Assembly (NCBI RefSeq): GCF_002743255.1
Contig: NZ_PDYY01000002.1
Span: forward strand, 186,001 to 250,000
Reading direction: 5' to 3'
Source of the DNA: Sporosarcina sp. P2
GTDB lineage: Bacteria; Bacillota; Bacilli; Bacillales_A; Planococcaceae
DNA: 64,000 nt
Below are positions 25,335 to 34,909 of the stretch, piece after piece. A program made the translations under genes and the position numbers. Position 1 is the stretch's first letter. Each line of letters starts with the position of its first letter. The notes under the pieces were generated by a model that saw only the letters and a program-made list of their open reading frames with translations, was not told the DNA's origin and did no database searches.

Positions 25335-27439
25335 GTTCAGACAAAAATGTTTATAGACTGCAAGGACTATCCTGTATGAGTTGCGCAGCTAAATTCGAAA
25401 AAAACATTCGTGAGATTGAGACAGTTGAGGATATCCAATTGAATTTCGGTGCGTCCAAAATAACTGTTTTGGGAGATGCATCTGTTCAACAATTAGAAAA
25501 AGCCGGTGAGTTCGATGGCATTAAAGTTTATCCTGAAAAACAACGGATTGTTGAAGAGAAAGAGCCATTCTGGAAAAAACGTGAGAATAAGACGTCCATT
25601 GTATCACTGTTTCTGTTGATTCTTGGCTTTATAACAGCTTCAGTCACGGGAGAAGGTAGCGCTTCATCCATCCTACTCTTTGCTACAGCCATTCTTGTCG
25701 GTGGATATGATCTGTTTAAAGTCGGGCTACGCAATCTGACTAAATTGGAATTCGATATGAATACCTTGATGACAATTGCAGTGATTGGCGCGGTAATAAT
25801 CGGTGAATGGAAAGAAGGAGCTCTTGTCGTCTTTCTTTTCGCAGTAAGCGAAGCCCTTGAAAGTTATTCGATAGATAAGGCTCGAAATTCAATCCGCTCA
25901 CTTATGGACATTGCACCAAATACAGCAATCATCAGACGCGGGAATAATGAGCTTGAGGTTGATGTTGAAGATATCCAGATTGACGATATTATGATTATCA
26001 AACCCGGTCAGAAGCTAGCGATGGACGGAGAAGTTGTAAAAGGAAACTCTTCCATCAATCAGGCAGCCATAACCGGAGAATCCGTTCCTGTCCATAAAGT
26101 TTCCGGTAACGAGGTATTTGCGGGAACAATAAATGGAGAAGGTTCCTTAGAAGTACGTGTAACAAAACGAGTAGAAGATACGACAATCGCCAAGATTATC
26201 CACTTAGTAGAGGAAGCTCAAGCCGAAAAGGCTCCTTCCCAGCAGTTTGTGGACAGATTCGCTAAATATTATACGCCGGCAATAATGATCCTCTCCCTTC
26301 TCATTATTGTTATCCCACCTTTATTTTTAGGCGGTGTATGGAGTGAGTGGTTTTATAGAGGACTCGTCGTACTTGTTGTAGGATGTCCATGTGCATTGGT
26401 CATTTCAACTCCTGTTGCAATTGTGACAGCGATTGGCAATGCGGCACGGAATGGTGTGCTTATAAAAGGTGGAATCCACTTGGAAGAAACCGGACGTTTA
26501 AAAGTAGTAGCATTTGACAAGACAGGAACCCTAACGAAAGGTACACCTGAGGTAACAGATATTGTTTCTCTTGGAGATATGAGTACAAAGGATATACTTC
26601 AAATTTCAGCATCTGTTGAGAAATTCTCACAACACCCATTAGCTTCTGCCATTATCAGAGAAGCGGATAAACAGAATTTGGAATTAATAACCGTTGATGA
26701 TTTTCAATCGATTACGGGTAAAGGTGTCAAAGCGACTGTTAAGAATGAACTTGTCCATATTGGGAACCCCAACTTATTCAGGGAGTTACGAAAACTACCT
26801 GAGAAATACGAAGAACAAATTGAAACCCTTCAAAAAGAAGGCAAAACAGTAATGTTGTTAGGCTTCGAAAATGAACTAAAAGGCTTGATCGCAGTTGCCG
26901 ATCAGGTTAGAGAAAGCAGTTTGACAATTATTAAAAAGCTGTATCAGTTAGGAATTAAAAAAACGATTATGCTAACGGGAGATAATCTAGCTACAGCAAA
27001 TGCCATAGGCAACCAGCTCGGTCTCTCTGAAGTGAAAGCAGAATTGATGCCCCAAGATAAATTGGATACGATTAAGTCTCTTCGTGAACAATTCGGAAAG
27101 GTAGCAATGGTTGGCGATGGTGTCAATGATGCCCCCGCCTTAGCAAGTGCGACCGTAGGGATTGCGATGGGTGGAGCGGGTACTGACACAGCCTTGGAAA
27201 CCGCGGATATTGCATTAATGGCTGACGACTTAGAAAAGTTACCGTATACAATCGGTCTAAGCCGTAAAACGTTAAACATTATTTTGCAGAACGTTTCCTT
27301 TGCCTTAGGTATTAAGTTAATCGCCCTACTGTTGGTTATTCCAGGTTGGTTAACATTATGGATGGCAATTTTCGCAGACGTGGGTGCCACTATAATCGTT
27401 GTATTGAATTCTCTTCGATTAATGAGATCGAAGTATTAA
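25331..27439 (+). CDS. cadA: Cd/Zn/Pb-exporting P1B-type ATPase CadA
   Basis: 702 residues from ATG at 25331 (ATGA overlap with cadC). One N-terminal HMA domain with SCMSC (about 16-20), eight membrane segments, TGES in the actuator domain, the ion-site motif [12 protein letters not shown] in TM6, phosphorylation site [11 protein letters not shown] locus SQHPLAS and [10 protein letters not shown]. The CPC with downstream TM7-8 residues fits the P1B-2 (Zn/Cd/Pb) class. It is full length. Confidence 0.96.
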   Translation: MSSDKNVYRLQGLSCMSCAAKFEKNIREIETVEDIQLNFGASKITVLGDASVQQLEKAGEFDGIKVYPEKQRIVEEKEPFWKKRENKTSIVSLFLLILGFITASVTGEGSASSILLFATAILVGGYDLFKVGLRNLTKLEFDMNTLMTIAVIGAVIIGEWKEGALVVFLFAVSEALESYSIDKARNSIRSLMDIAPNTAIIRRGNNELEVDVEDIQIDDIMIIKPGQKLAMDGEVVKGNSSINQAAITGESVPVHKVSGNEVFAGTINGEGSLEVRVTKRVEDTTIAKIIHLVEEAQAEKAPSQQFVDRFAKYYTPAIMILSLLIIVIPPLFLGGVWSEWFYRGLVVLVVGCPCALVISTPVAIVTAIGNAARNGVLIKGGIHLEETGRLKVVAFDKTGTLTKGTPEVTDIVSLGDMSTKDILQISASVEKFSQHPLASAIIREADKQNLELITVDDFQSITGKGVKATVKNELVHIGNPNLFRELRKLPEKYEEQIETLQKEGKTVMLLGFENELKGLIAVADQVRESSLTIIKKLYQLGIKKTIMLTGDNLATANAIGNQLGLSEVKAELMPQDKLDTIKSLREQFGKVAMVGDGVNDAPALASATVGIAMGGAGTDTALETADIALMADDLEKLPYTIGLSRKTLNIILQNVSFALGIKLIALLLVIPGWLTLWMAIFADVGATIIVVLNSLRLMRSKY

Positions 27440-27834
27440 CTATTTGAAAACCAATTGATGAAGTTTTAATAAACTTGGAAAAGATTATAACCTTAGCCCC
27501 TGTTGAATATGCACGAATTGTTGAAGTTCGGGGGGGACGAAGCTAAAGATAGCCTTGATTAATCTAAACTCAATCAACTTGTTGATTTGTTAAATCCATG
27601 CTATCGTAGTTCAACTACAAATTTAAGGAGTGATAAGTATGTTTCACCTTATATTTCACCCAAAACTATATTTTAAAATCCCAAACCCTCGACTGGTATC
27701 AGTCGAGGGTTTTTCTTGCTCAAGGGAAACTTTTCTATTTGATGTGCTAAACCTACGAATTATCATTCCAATTTCGAATTCGCAATCATTTATGTTGGTT
27801 GGTAATTAAGAAACCGATGGAGGGACCAAAAAAA
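27440..27834. other. Interval after cadA with terminator and a doubtful 56-codon frame
   Basis: A frame at 27639-27809 (+) starts MFHLIFHPKLYFK and has a good ribosome site (AAGGAGTGATAAGT), but the terminator at 27684 lies inside it, so a translated full-length protein is unlikely. It may be the broken 5' end of a lost gene. The upstream part (27440-27620) holds no recognisable gene. Confidence 0.35.
27684..27716 (+). terminator. Intrinsic terminator upstream of CDF gene
   Basis: 12-bp stem AACCCTCGACTG / CAGTCGAGGGTT, loop GTAT, followed by TTTTCTTG on the plus strand. Confidence 0.85.
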
Positions 27835-28704
27835 ATGGACAATCAGAAGTATAATGATCTGAAATTAGGCGAACGCGGAGCAATCATTAGTATTATTGCT
27901 TATGTTTTTCTTTCTGTAATAAAGTTGATTGCTGGATATATGAGTGATTCTGCTGCGTTGAAAGCAGATGGTCTAAACAATACCACCGATATTGTTGCAT
28001 CCATTGCTATTCTCGTCGGTCTAAGACTTTCACAAAGACCACCTGACAAGGATCATCATTATGGTCATTGGAAGAACGAAACAATTGCCTCAATGGTCGC
28101 ATCTTTTATTATGTTAGCGGTTGGTATTCAAGTGTTAAATGACGCTATTTCCTCTATGTTTCAAAGCGGAAAAGAGGCCCCTCACGTTGGTGCTGCTTAT
28201 GTAGGAGTTTTCTCTACAATAGTCATGTATTTTGTCTATCGTTATAATAAAAAATTAGCGAATAAAATTAATAGTAAAGCCGTCATGGCAGCCGCAAAGG
28301 ATAATATTTCAGATGCTTGGGTAAGTCTTGGAACTGTCATAGGTATACTTGGTTCTCAATTAAATATGCCTTGGCTTGATACGCTTACTGCTATTATAGT
28401 AGGACTGCTAATTTGTAAAACAGCTTGGGGTATCTTCACACAAGCTTCCCATGAACTTTCGGATGGGTTTGATGTAGATAAAATAAAACTTTATCAGAAT
28501 GTAATCGCAAAAGTGGATGGAGTTACAGGTATAAAAGAAATTAAAGGTAGAAACTACGGGAATAATGAGGTAATAGATGTTGTGATTCTTGTCAATTCGA
28601 CGTTAAATATTAAGAAAGCCCATAGCGTAGCAACGCGAGTTGAAAAAGTCTTGATAAAAGACTATGGAGTATACGATGTTCATGTACATGTAGAACCAAA
28701 TTAA
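27835..28704 (+). CDS. CDF cation exporter, Mn-type (MneS/YeaB-like)
   Basis: 289 residues from ATG at 27835 (GGAGGGACC nine bases upstream). Six membrane segments. The TM2 site is NNTTD (NxxxD) and the TM5 site DNISD (DxxxD), the pattern of manganese-exporting CDFs rather than the HxxxD of CzcD. The C-terminal domain ends YDVHVHVEPN. It resembles Bacillus subtilis MneS (YeaB) in length and sequence. It probably exports Mn(II), perhaps Fe or Co. Monocistronic with its own terminator. Confidence 0.88.
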   Translation: MDNQKYNDLKLGERGAIISIIAYVFLSVIKLIAGYMSDSAALKADGLNNTTDIVASIAILVGLRLSQRPPDKDHHYGHWKNETIASMVASFIMLAVGIQVLNDAISSMFQSGKEAPHVGAAYVGVFSTIVMYFVYRYNKKLANKINSKAVMAAAKDNISDAWVSLGTVIGILGSQLNMPWLDTLTAIIVGLLICKTAWGIFTQASHELSDGFDVDKIKLYQNVIAKVDGVTGIKEIKGRNYGNNEVIDVVILVNSTLNIKKAHSVATRVEKVLIKDYGVYDVHVHVEPN

Positions 28705-28758
28705 TACACTAAAATTGTTCCAAAAATAAATATTTATATCCTTCGCATTTCTTTTTTA

Positions 28759-28785
28759 AAAAATCCTGGGATTCTAGGGATTTTT
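28759..28785 (+). terminator. Terminator after CDF gene
   Basis: Stem AAAAATCC / GGATTTTT with inner pairing, about 55 bases after the stop, ending in TTTTTCG. Confidence 0.6.
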
Positions 28786-28900
28786 CGCCTCCCTGTCTTG
28801 GTCGACTTAAAAATAATATTTACCTGTGGGAAGCTTCATTTTAATGCAATTATAACAAGCTTAAAGCGTGTTTCGTCATTAGAACCGGGCGGATTTGTTT

Positions 28901-28987
28901 CATACCCATTATGTAGAAATAAGAACAACGGAAGATGATGGTCATACACATGCAATTAAAGGATTTACTCAACCTTCGAAAGATTAA
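28901..28987 (+). pseudogene. Remnant of a His-rich (YmaF-like?) protein
   Basis: A 28-codon frame reads HTHYVEIRTTEDDGHTHAIK and then GFTQPSKD before TAA, with no start or ribosome site. The repeated HTH / DGHTHAI pattern resembles YmaF-type His-rich proteins. It is probably the 3' end of a lost metal-binding gene. Family assignment is uncertain. Confidence 0.35.
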
Positions 28988-29061
28988 TAACAAAAGGTAT
29001 TAAGGTAAGAAACACTCTTATTACGTGGGAATAGCACGGGATCAAATTTTATAATAAAAAG

Positions 29062-29098
29062 AGAACCGTGAAAAGTATTGTGAGTACTTCACGATTCT
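29062..29098 (-). terminator. Terminator after cueP
   Basis: Long stem (AGAATCGTGAAGTACT / ...CTTTTCACGGTTCT with mismatches) followed on the minus strand by CTTTTTATTA, just after the stop. Confidence 0.75.
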
Positions 29099-29120
29099 GA
29101 CTGGATGATGTTTAAAGTAA

Positions 29121-29642
29121 TTATGCTAGTTGCATCGTTGTAATACAAGTATTATCGCCTTCAAATGTAGAGATGTTTGATTCAACCGTTTTGCTGTCAT
29201 AAGTAATTTTTACCTTGAAATTTTTATCACGCGGTAACCATAGATCGATAAATCCATTTTCTAGGGAGGTGATCGTTTCGTCTACTACGACATTGCCATC
29301 TTCGTCTTGAATATGCACGTCGAAGTCTTTTTCAACTAGTTCTCCTTGACACCCTGTTAAACTATGGATTGCACAAGGATGTGTAGTTTCAACAAATGGT
29401 GCAATAGAAACGAAGAATTCATCACTTGGCAAGTCGAATGTAGTTTCTTTGCCGTTGTCATTAACAATTAGTTCATGAGATGAAATAGATGCTGTTACAT
29501 CGTCTTCAAAACTTCCAACGCTATACTCATGTACCTTTTCTTTTGTATCTTTGACTTCACTTCCATCCGATGAATCATTGCTGCAAGCGACTAACATAAA
29601 GCTTAGCAATAAACTGAATGCTATGAGTAATCTTTTCTTCAT
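29121..29642 (-). CDS. cueP: CueP-family copper-binding lipoprotein
   Basis: 173 residues with a lipoprotein signal (LLLSFMLVAC, lipobox Cys at 20). The CueP copper cysteines are C90 (HPCAIHSLTGC), C98 and C166. Their spacing (8 and 68) is the same as C96/C104/C172 of Salmonella CueP, a periplasmic copper sequestration protein. Here it would be tethered to the outer membrane face. Monocistronic; the 300 bases upstream hold only AT-rich promoter-like DNA and the terminator of ydhK. Confidence 0.9.
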   Translation of the reverse strand: MKKRLLIAFSLLLSFMLVACSNDSSDGSEVKDTKEKVHEYSVGSFEDDVTASISSHELIVNDNGKETTFDLPSDEFFVSIAPFVETTHPCAIHSLTGCQGELVEKDFDVHIQDEDGNVVVDETITSLENGFIDLWLPRDKNFKVKITYDSKTVESNISTFEGDNTCITTMQLA

Positions 29643-29874
29643 AATTAATTTCTCTCCTATTCTTTATATGAAAAATTATAGGTCATCGAATTGATTTAAC
29701 TTTAATTCAATCTAAAAAAGAACTTACATCAAGTATATTTTATCATATCTCATTTATAAATATCGCAAGTTAACCGAACTGTCACACTTTAAATTGGGTA
29801 GTTGCCTATTTGAAAATCAACTTTTAATCGTGTTAAATGATAGAATTGAAGGTATGAGGTGCTTCTATCAAAAA

Positions 29875-29915
29875 AATGCCCCATAAAACCGATAAATTTT
29901 GGCTTATGGGGCATT
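29875..29915 (-). terminator. Terminator after ydhK
   Basis: 12-bp perfect stem AATGCCCCATAA / TTATGGGGCATT. T-rich on both sides, so it may work in both directions. Confidence 0.85.
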
Positions 29916-29937
29916 TTTATTCTACTTTGTAATAAAG

Positions 29938-30501
29938 TTATTTAGCTGATAGTTCACTTTCCGTTACCCATTTATGATTTGTAACTTCTTCTCCACCGGT
30001 AGTCGGAGTATAGTCAATCATATATACTGTAGTTTTTTCTGCTGAATCAATTTCAGCTAATGCTCCTTCCATCCCTTTCATATGGTCTGCCTCCACGGTG
30101 ACCTCGGTTCCCTGTTCCAAAGTTTTGTCGTCATCATCTTTAACTTCTTCTTGAATAACCCATTTATGATTTTCCACTCTTTCTCCGCCAGTTACCGGGG
30201 TATACGAGATAGCGTAAGCCGTAGTATCATAAGCACCCACAATTGTCGCTACAGCCCCATCCATTCCTTCCATATGGTCTGTTTTAATAATTGCTTCGCT
30301 TCCCACTTCATAGGTTGGATTTTCTGCCACCTTCAAGCTTTCAAGGACTTCACCTGAGCTCGAATGGTTCATCTCCATCTTCATGTCTTCCTGTTTGGGT
30401 TCGTTATTATTGTTTTGACTTTCCTCGTTGCCTGTACTATTTCCACACCCACTTAAACCAATAATCATAGCGATACTTAAAAAAAGTAGTTGTTTTTTCA
30501 T
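29938..30501 (-). CDS. ydhK: YdhK-family lipoprotein with two DUF1541 repeats
   Basis: 187 residues: lipobox (AMIIGLSGC, Cys about 19), a Met/His/Asn-rich spacer (EDMKMEMNHSSSG) that could bind copper, then two tandem ~55-residue DUF1541 repeats, each with an xDHMxGMxGAxA motif and a conserved TTGGExVxNHKWV. Often found beside copper genes in Bacilli; the biochemical role is unproven. Located between cueP and csp. Confidence 0.9.
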   Translation of the reverse strand: MKKQLLFLSIAMIIGLSGCGNSTGNEESQNNNNEPKQEDMKMEMNHSSSGEVLESLKVAENPTYEVGSEAIIKTDHMEGMDGAVATIVGAYDTTAYAISYTPVTGGERVENHKWVIQEEVKDDDDKTLEQGTEVTVEADHMKGMEGALAEIDSAEKTTVYMIDYTPTTGGEEVTNHKWVTESELSAK

Positions 30502-30614
30502 TTAAATAACACTTCCTTATCCTGGGTAATTATCAAGTAAAAGAAGCTATCCCAAGAAAGCCTTTTCAACTTCTTGAAATAGCTACTTTGTTGGTTACGT
30601 TTTCTGTATATTGC

Positions 30615-30941
30615 TTAAGCTACCATTTGTCGGCATGCCTCCGCACACTTACGGCAAGATTCAGCACAGCGTTGGCAATGATCGTGATCATGTTTTGCAC
30701 ACTCTTCTGCACAACGTTCGCAAACTTCTGCACATAGTTCTAAAATCTGTTTAGTAAATGGGCTATTTCGCGTCATTGCTTGTGCGGCAAACGCACATAT
30801 ATCTGCACATTCACGGTCCAAGCGGATACAATCAGCCATCATCTTCATATCGTCCTCTTTCAAGCATGCATCAAAACAAACGTTACATGCTTCTAGACAT
30901 TCTAAACAAGCTTTCAGACATTCTTCGTATTTCGTATTCAT
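30615..30941 (-). CDS. csp3: Cys-rich four-helix copper storage protein (Csp3-like)
   Basis: 108 residues with 18 Cys arranged as CxxxC and CxxC repeats along predicted helices (CLKACLECLEACNVCFDAC; CAEVCERCAEEC; CQRCAESCRKCAEACRQ). This is the DUF326/Csp pattern, a tetrameric four-helix bundle whose core binds many Cu(I). No signal peptide, so it is cytosolic like Bacillus subtilis YhjQ (Csp3). A GGAGGTGAGTCC ribosome site precedes ATG. Confidence 0.93.
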   Translation of the reverse strand: MNTKYEECLKACLECLEACNVCFDACLKEDDMKMMADCIRLDRECADICAFAAQAMTRNSPFTKQILELCAEVCERCAEECAKHDHDHCQRCAESCRKCAEACRQMVA

Positions 30942-31068
30942 GGACTCACCTCCTGCTATTTTTGCAATCAGTGATATTTTTCCCTTAAAAGACGTTTTAA
31001 AACTAAAAAGAAGAAACTCCTTAAAAAATCCTTATTTCACTTTATTTGTTGGACTCCAAACAAACAGA

Positions 31069-32145
31069 TCACTTTTCTCTGTGCCAATAATAATCGCTTA
31101 GCACGTCCGCCAACGCTTCAGTAGTCCGATGAAGTTCTTCTACCGTATTATCGACACCACCAATTTCTACAATAACGGAGTTTGGGGAAATGTCTTGGTT
31201 ATATACTCCATTGCCTTGGCTACTGTCCTTTTTTATTATTCCTTTTGACAAACCGGGATACTGAGTAGCGAGAAGTTTATCTAGACCTTCAGTAAACGAA
31301 AGATTCTTCGTAAATTCTTCATGTCCAGTACCAACTACAAATAAGAGCCGTGCATAATTTTCCCCATTCATTTCTAGCGTGGTAGAATCTTTGCGCAATG
31401 AATCACGATGTAAATCCAGAAAAATGTCTAAATCTTTATTTTCGACACGGGCAGACCGAACCAATTCTTCTGATAAATCATATGAACTATTATAGCCCAA
31501 CTCTCTCAAACTTAATTCTTGAACAATATCAGTTGAATCCACTTTCGTTCCCACCCCTCTTCTCTCTAGTGCCTTACCCAGCATTTCACCGACCAACGTA
31601 ATATTTGCTTTTGAGTGATAAGCATCTTCCGGTTTATCGGTGTCTTTTAAATAAGGTAAAAAAGATTCCCTGTTATGGGTGTGATAAATATAAATAACAT
31701 CTCTGCCAAATGTCGAGTGGATTGAATCTTTTGTAATTCTTTTAGGTGATTTCATATTTTCAAAGATAGCATCAATATTCTTGAAAGTAAGATCCTTATC
31801 TATTAAAAGATTTTTCATGGCTGGCTCGAATTCATCTCTATCTGGCCGTTTCAACCGACTCTTCACCTTATCTTTTTCATTGGACCTTTCGTTTAAAGAA
31901 ACGTTCGTTTCACTTAATGATTCGAGAAAATCGGAAGAAGCATTCAACGTCCCCATGCCGAAATTAGAAAAAGGATTCACTTTACCCAGTAAAGGATTTT
32001 CTTCGATTTCATCACGCGACAAGTAGTATGACAGCAATAAAACAACTAAGAACCATATAAAAAATAGAATAATTGCCAAATATAAAAGGACGATTAATAA
32101 AGATTTTTTCTTTTTCTTAGTGTACTTTTTGACCTTTGGAAACAT
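31069..32145 (-). CDS. SpoIIP-like cell-wall amidase, membrane-anchored
   Basis: 358 residues from ATG at 32145 (AAAGGT upstream; an ATG 11 codons earlier lacks a ribosome site). A basic N-terminus and one membrane segment (about 15-40) are followed by a linker and a SpoIIP-type catalytic domain: IYIYHTHNRESFLPY, LDLHRDSLRKD and VIVEIGGVDNTVEELHRT. SpoIIP degrades peptidoglycan at the septum during engulfment. This copy stands among copper genes, away from the gpr-spoIIP locus, and a second one lies at 46.5 kb. It is probably a paralogue with a non-sporulation role. Confidence 0.85.
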   Translation of the reverse strand: MFPKVKKYTKKKKKSLLIVLLYLAIILFFIWFLVVLLLSYYLSRDEIEENPLLGKVNPFSNFGMGTLNASSDFLESLSETNVSLNERSNEKDKVKSRLKRPDRDEFEPAMKNLLIDKDLTFKNIDAIFENMKSPKRITKDSIHSTFGRDVIYIYHTHNRESFLPYLKDTDKPEDAYHSKANITLVGEMLGKALERRGVGTKVDSTDIVQELSLRELGYNSSYDLSEELVRSARVENKDLDIFLDLHRDSLRKDSTTLEMNGENYARLLFVVGTGHEEFTKNLSFTEGLDKLLATQYPGLSKGIIKKDSSQGNGVYNQDISPNSVIVEIGGVDNTVEELHRTTEALADVLSDYYWHREK

Positions 32146-32213
32146 AATGTAGCCTACCTTTAGAAAGAATGAAAACATTCATTTTTTATATAACTATAAA
32201 TTTAATTTTAAAA

Positions 32214-32243
32214 CAGCTAGTGTGAACCAATACACACTAGCTG
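32214..32243 (-). terminator. Terminator after multicopper oxidase
   Basis: 11-bp perfect stem CAGCTAGTGTG / CACACTAGCTG followed on the minus strand by TTTTAAAAT. Confidence 0.8.
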
Positions 32244-32324
32244 CTTTAATAACGAATTACGTATCATTTTTCTACATGTTTTGGTGTAAAATTTACCGAT
32301 TTCCATAAATAATTGAATTGAAGT

Positions 32325-33815
32325 TTATTCCACTTCTACCTGTCCCATCATGCCGTTATCTTCATGTTCGAGAATATGGCAATGGAACATATAGACACCT
32401 TTGTGCTTGAATTGTATAGCTATTTTTACACGCTCATCTGGTTTTATGGAGATAGTGTCTTTCCATCCCTGTTCATTTTCCGGCGGCTCTTCTCCGTCTC
32501 TGGAAATTATTTTAAATTGCGTTCCATGAATGTGGAATGGATGAATCATTCCACCCATCATGTCGGGTTTATTGTAAATTTCCCACACTTCAGTAACCCC
32601 TTGCTGTTGTGTGAAATCAATTCTTTCCGGATCAAACTTCTTTCCATTTATCGTTACCTTGTCCATCATCCCAAACAATTCCACTTTCTTTGTGACTGGT
32701 AAATTCTTCTCTTCTTCTGTCAATACAAAATCATTCAACTCTTCTGAAATTCCACTAATCACTTCGTCTTGATCAGAAACCTTAAATGGTAAAAGGACAG
32801 ACCCATCCTCATTTACCAACGCCAAGTCATTTGAAGTATTGAGCTGTGAAAAATCGACAATGATTTCCGCTCTTTCCGAAGGCGTAAGTGTGACTTCATT
32901 TAAAGTAACCGGTTCGTTCAAGAAACCGCCATCCGTTGCGATTTGAACAAAAGAATCACCTGTATTCAATTTAAATGTGTAATTCCTCGCATTCGATCCA
33001 TTTAATAAACGAAGACGTACTTTTTCTTTGTTTACAGTCAACTTGGGATTCAACGTCCCGTTGATCAGTAAGGTATCGCCAATTGTCCCGTCTTCATTTT
33101 TTGCGGCACTAAAATTCAATTGTTTCTTATCATCAAATATTCGATCTTGGAAAATCAAAGGAAAATCATTATTCCCATAATCAGTTGGCAATCCAAGACT
33201 TTTCGAATTTTCATCCTCGATATAAATCAATCCCGCAAGTCCATTGTATACCTGTTCAGCGGTTTTCCCTTCTGGATGGGGATGAAACCATAACGTTGAC
33301 GCTTCTTGTGTCACTTCAAATTCAATCACCTTTTCTTCTCCCGGCTTAACCACATCATGCGGTCCACCATCCGCATCAGCAGATACTTCCAATCCATGCC
33401 AGTGAAAAGTCGTCTCTTCATCCAGTTCGTTTATCGTTCTAATTTTAACTTTGTCACCTTTTTCAAAACGGAGCATCGGCCCTAAAAACGACCCGTTATA
33501 TCCATACGTTGTCGATTCAGTACCATCGAATATTTCGGTTTTTCCTTTTTGTGCTCGAACCGTATATACGACTCCATCCTCATTATCAGTTTCAAGCATA
33601 GAAGGGATTTTTAATTCATTTTCCCCTGTTGAGTCGTTTAAACTTACCACCTCATCATGGCTCATATGTCCCTCCATCATGTCACCCATAGTGGAATGAT
33701 CCATTTCCTCCATGTCTTGATCCATTTCCTCGGCAGGTTGCGGATTGTTATTGCTACAACCGCCAATAACCAATAAACTAATTGCCGCCGCGGCAATCTT
33801 TATCTTTATTCCCAT
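32325..33815 (-). CDS. Multicopper oxidase lipoprotein (CueO/CopA type)
   Basis: 496 residues; lipobox ISLLVIGGCSN places it on the outer membrane face. A Met/Asp/His-rich segment (about 30-55, EEMDQDMEEMDHSTMGDMM) could bind copper. Three cupredoxin domains carry all four copper motifs: HWHG, WFHPHPEG, HPFHIHG and HCHILEHEDNGMM (type 1 Cys and axial Met). It likely oxidises Cu(I) to Cu(II). ATG at 33815 has AAAGGGG nine bases upstream. Monocistronic. Confidence 0.95.
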   Translation of the reverse strand: MGIKIKIAAAAISLLVIGGCSNNNPQPAEEMDQDMEEMDHSTMGDMMEGHMSHDEVVSLNDSTGENELKIPSMLETDNEDGVVYTVRAQKGKTEIFDGTESTTYGYNGSFLGPMLRFEKGDKVKIRTINELDEETTFHWHGLEVSADADGGPHDVVKPGEEKVIEFEVTQEASTLWFHPHPEGKTAEQVYNGLAGLIYIEDENSKSLGLPTDYGNNDFPLIFQDRIFDDKKQLNFSAAKNEDGTIGDTLLINGTLNPKLTVNKEKVRLRLLNGSNARNYTFKLNTGDSFVQIATDGGFLNEPVTLNEVTLTPSERAEIIVDFSQLNTSNDLALVNEDGSVLLPFKVSDQDEVISGISEELNDFVLTEEEKNLPVTKKVELFGMMDKVTINGKKFDPERIDFTQQQGVTEVWEIYNKPDMMGGMIHPFHIHGTQFKIISRDGEEPPENEQGWKDTISIKPDERVKIAIQFKHKGVYMFHCHILEHEDNGMMGQVEVE

Positions 33816-34014
33816 CAAGTATTTCCCCTTTCAGCTGCTATATTACTTTTTTAGTGTAACAAGAAAATATGAAAAAAATATGCATATTGCAGTGAAGTAG
33901 TTAGAAAGAAGATATTTGATAAAATCGAAATAATTTATCTCTTAATTGAATTGCGCAATTTAAAGATACGAAGACTGATCTCGGCTGTGGATTTTAGAAA
34001 TTGGGTCAAAAAAA

Positions 34015-34039
34015 GCCGCATTTCTACGTCAAACGCGGC
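34015..34039 (-). terminator. Terminator after small membrane protein pair
   Basis: 9-bp stem GCCGCGTTT / AAATGCGGC (minus strand, one G-U) followed by TTTTTTTGACC. Confidence 0.85.
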
Positions 34040-34110
34040 CGTTCACTTAAAATATTGCCCATTCACAAAAAGATATATAAATATTTTACCTAATGCTAAT
34101 TAATTTTAAA

Positions 34111-34602
34111 TCAACTATGTTGCTTACGCTTCCCAAACGGAGTCGTGCCTCTTGGCTTGTAAACCGATAGTATGATGATTACGAGCAACACAAGTAGACC
34201 TACCCCGGCGTGGAATAGTTCGCCCCACAAGCCGCTAGGATCGGCACTTCCCGTCTCTTTCGCTACATTTGCTAGGAAGCTCACTGTCTGCATATTTAGC
34301 AGCAAGACCGTTGTGGCTATAGCGGTGAGCAGTAGTTTGAAAAGGACCCAATAATGCTTTACTAAGCCCCACTTAGTACCCAATGACATAACAAACCCGG
34401 TTAGTAGTGAGATGAGAGCCAACGGGACGATGGCGAACCAGCCAATCAACTCCATCGCAATCCAAGCAGCATGCACCGTCTTGGCATCTTCTTTTATAAG
34501 GGCAGCGACGACAAGAACTAGGAATCCAATGACCGCGCCGAGCCAGCCAATCGAAGAAGTGATATGGGCAGTGAGCGCGAACTTACGTAGGCCAGGTTTC
34601 AT
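34111..34602 (-). CDS. Four-TM membrane protein (DUF2269-like)
   Basis: 163 residues from ATG at 34602, which overlaps the stop of the upstream 60-residue gene (ATGA). Four hydrophobic segments with His residues at membrane edges (LTAHITSSIGWLGAV; VHAAWIAMELIGW; ELFHAGVGLLV), a pattern like small CopD-related or cytochrome-b-type proteins. The C-terminus is basic. Function unknown; context suggests redox or copper handling in the membrane. Confidence 0.75.
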   Translation of the reverse strand: MKPGLRKFALTAHITSSIGWLGAVIGFLVLVVAALIKEDAKTVHAAWIAMELIGWFAIVPLALISLLTGFVMSLGTKWGLVKHYWVLFKLLLTAIATTVLLLNMQTVSFLANVAKETGSADPSGLWGELFHAGVGLLVLLVIIILSVYKPRGTTPFGKRKQHS

Positions 34603-34781
34603 GACCACTGCTGTTTCACTCCCTGTTCCACATTGCTAGAAGACGGTATGTGACGACCAGGACCATGTTCACCACCGCTAATAACCATTATTGCAACAGC
34701 AAGTAGTACTAAAATAATCACGACAACCCCAGACACCTTTACCCACCGCGGTGTACCCGTAGTAGATTTGCGATCCGACAT
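34599..34781 (-). CDS. Small single-pass membrane protein, 60 aa
   Basis: Basic N-terminus, one membrane segment (VSGVVVIILVLLAVAIMVIS) and a short outer tail with GGEHGPGRH, which has a His/Gly pattern that might bind metal. AGGAGGATACGAAT-type ribosome site upstream. Coupled to the four-TM gene by ATGA. No known family. Confidence 0.7.
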   Translation of the reverse strand: MSDRKSTTGTPRWVKVSGVVVIILVLLAVAIMVISGGEHGPGRHIPSSSNVEQGVKQQWS

Positions 34782-34909
34782 ATTCGTATCCTCCTCTGCC
34801 GTATGACTTGATATTGATTTTTTTATTTATATTTTCCTCCCTTGTATTCATCGTTTTTTAATGCCCAATCAGTATAGCAATTTTTTATGAACGGACGATG
34901 AACAGAGAA

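Larger units (their letters stand above)
28705..29120. other. Interval between CDF and CueP genes
   Basis: About 415 bases. It holds two terminators and a His-rich gene remnant listed separately; nothing else recognised. Confidence 0.5.

Noticed and set aside
27639-27809. 56-codon frame with a good ribosome site after cadA
   Set aside because: A strong intrinsic terminator lies inside the frame, so a full transcript is unlikely; kept only as a note in the interval entry.
32325-33815. Spore-coat laccase CotA
   Set aside because: The protein has a lipobox and a Met/His-rich segment and lies among copper genes, which fits a CueO/CopA-type oxidase rather than a spore-coat protein.
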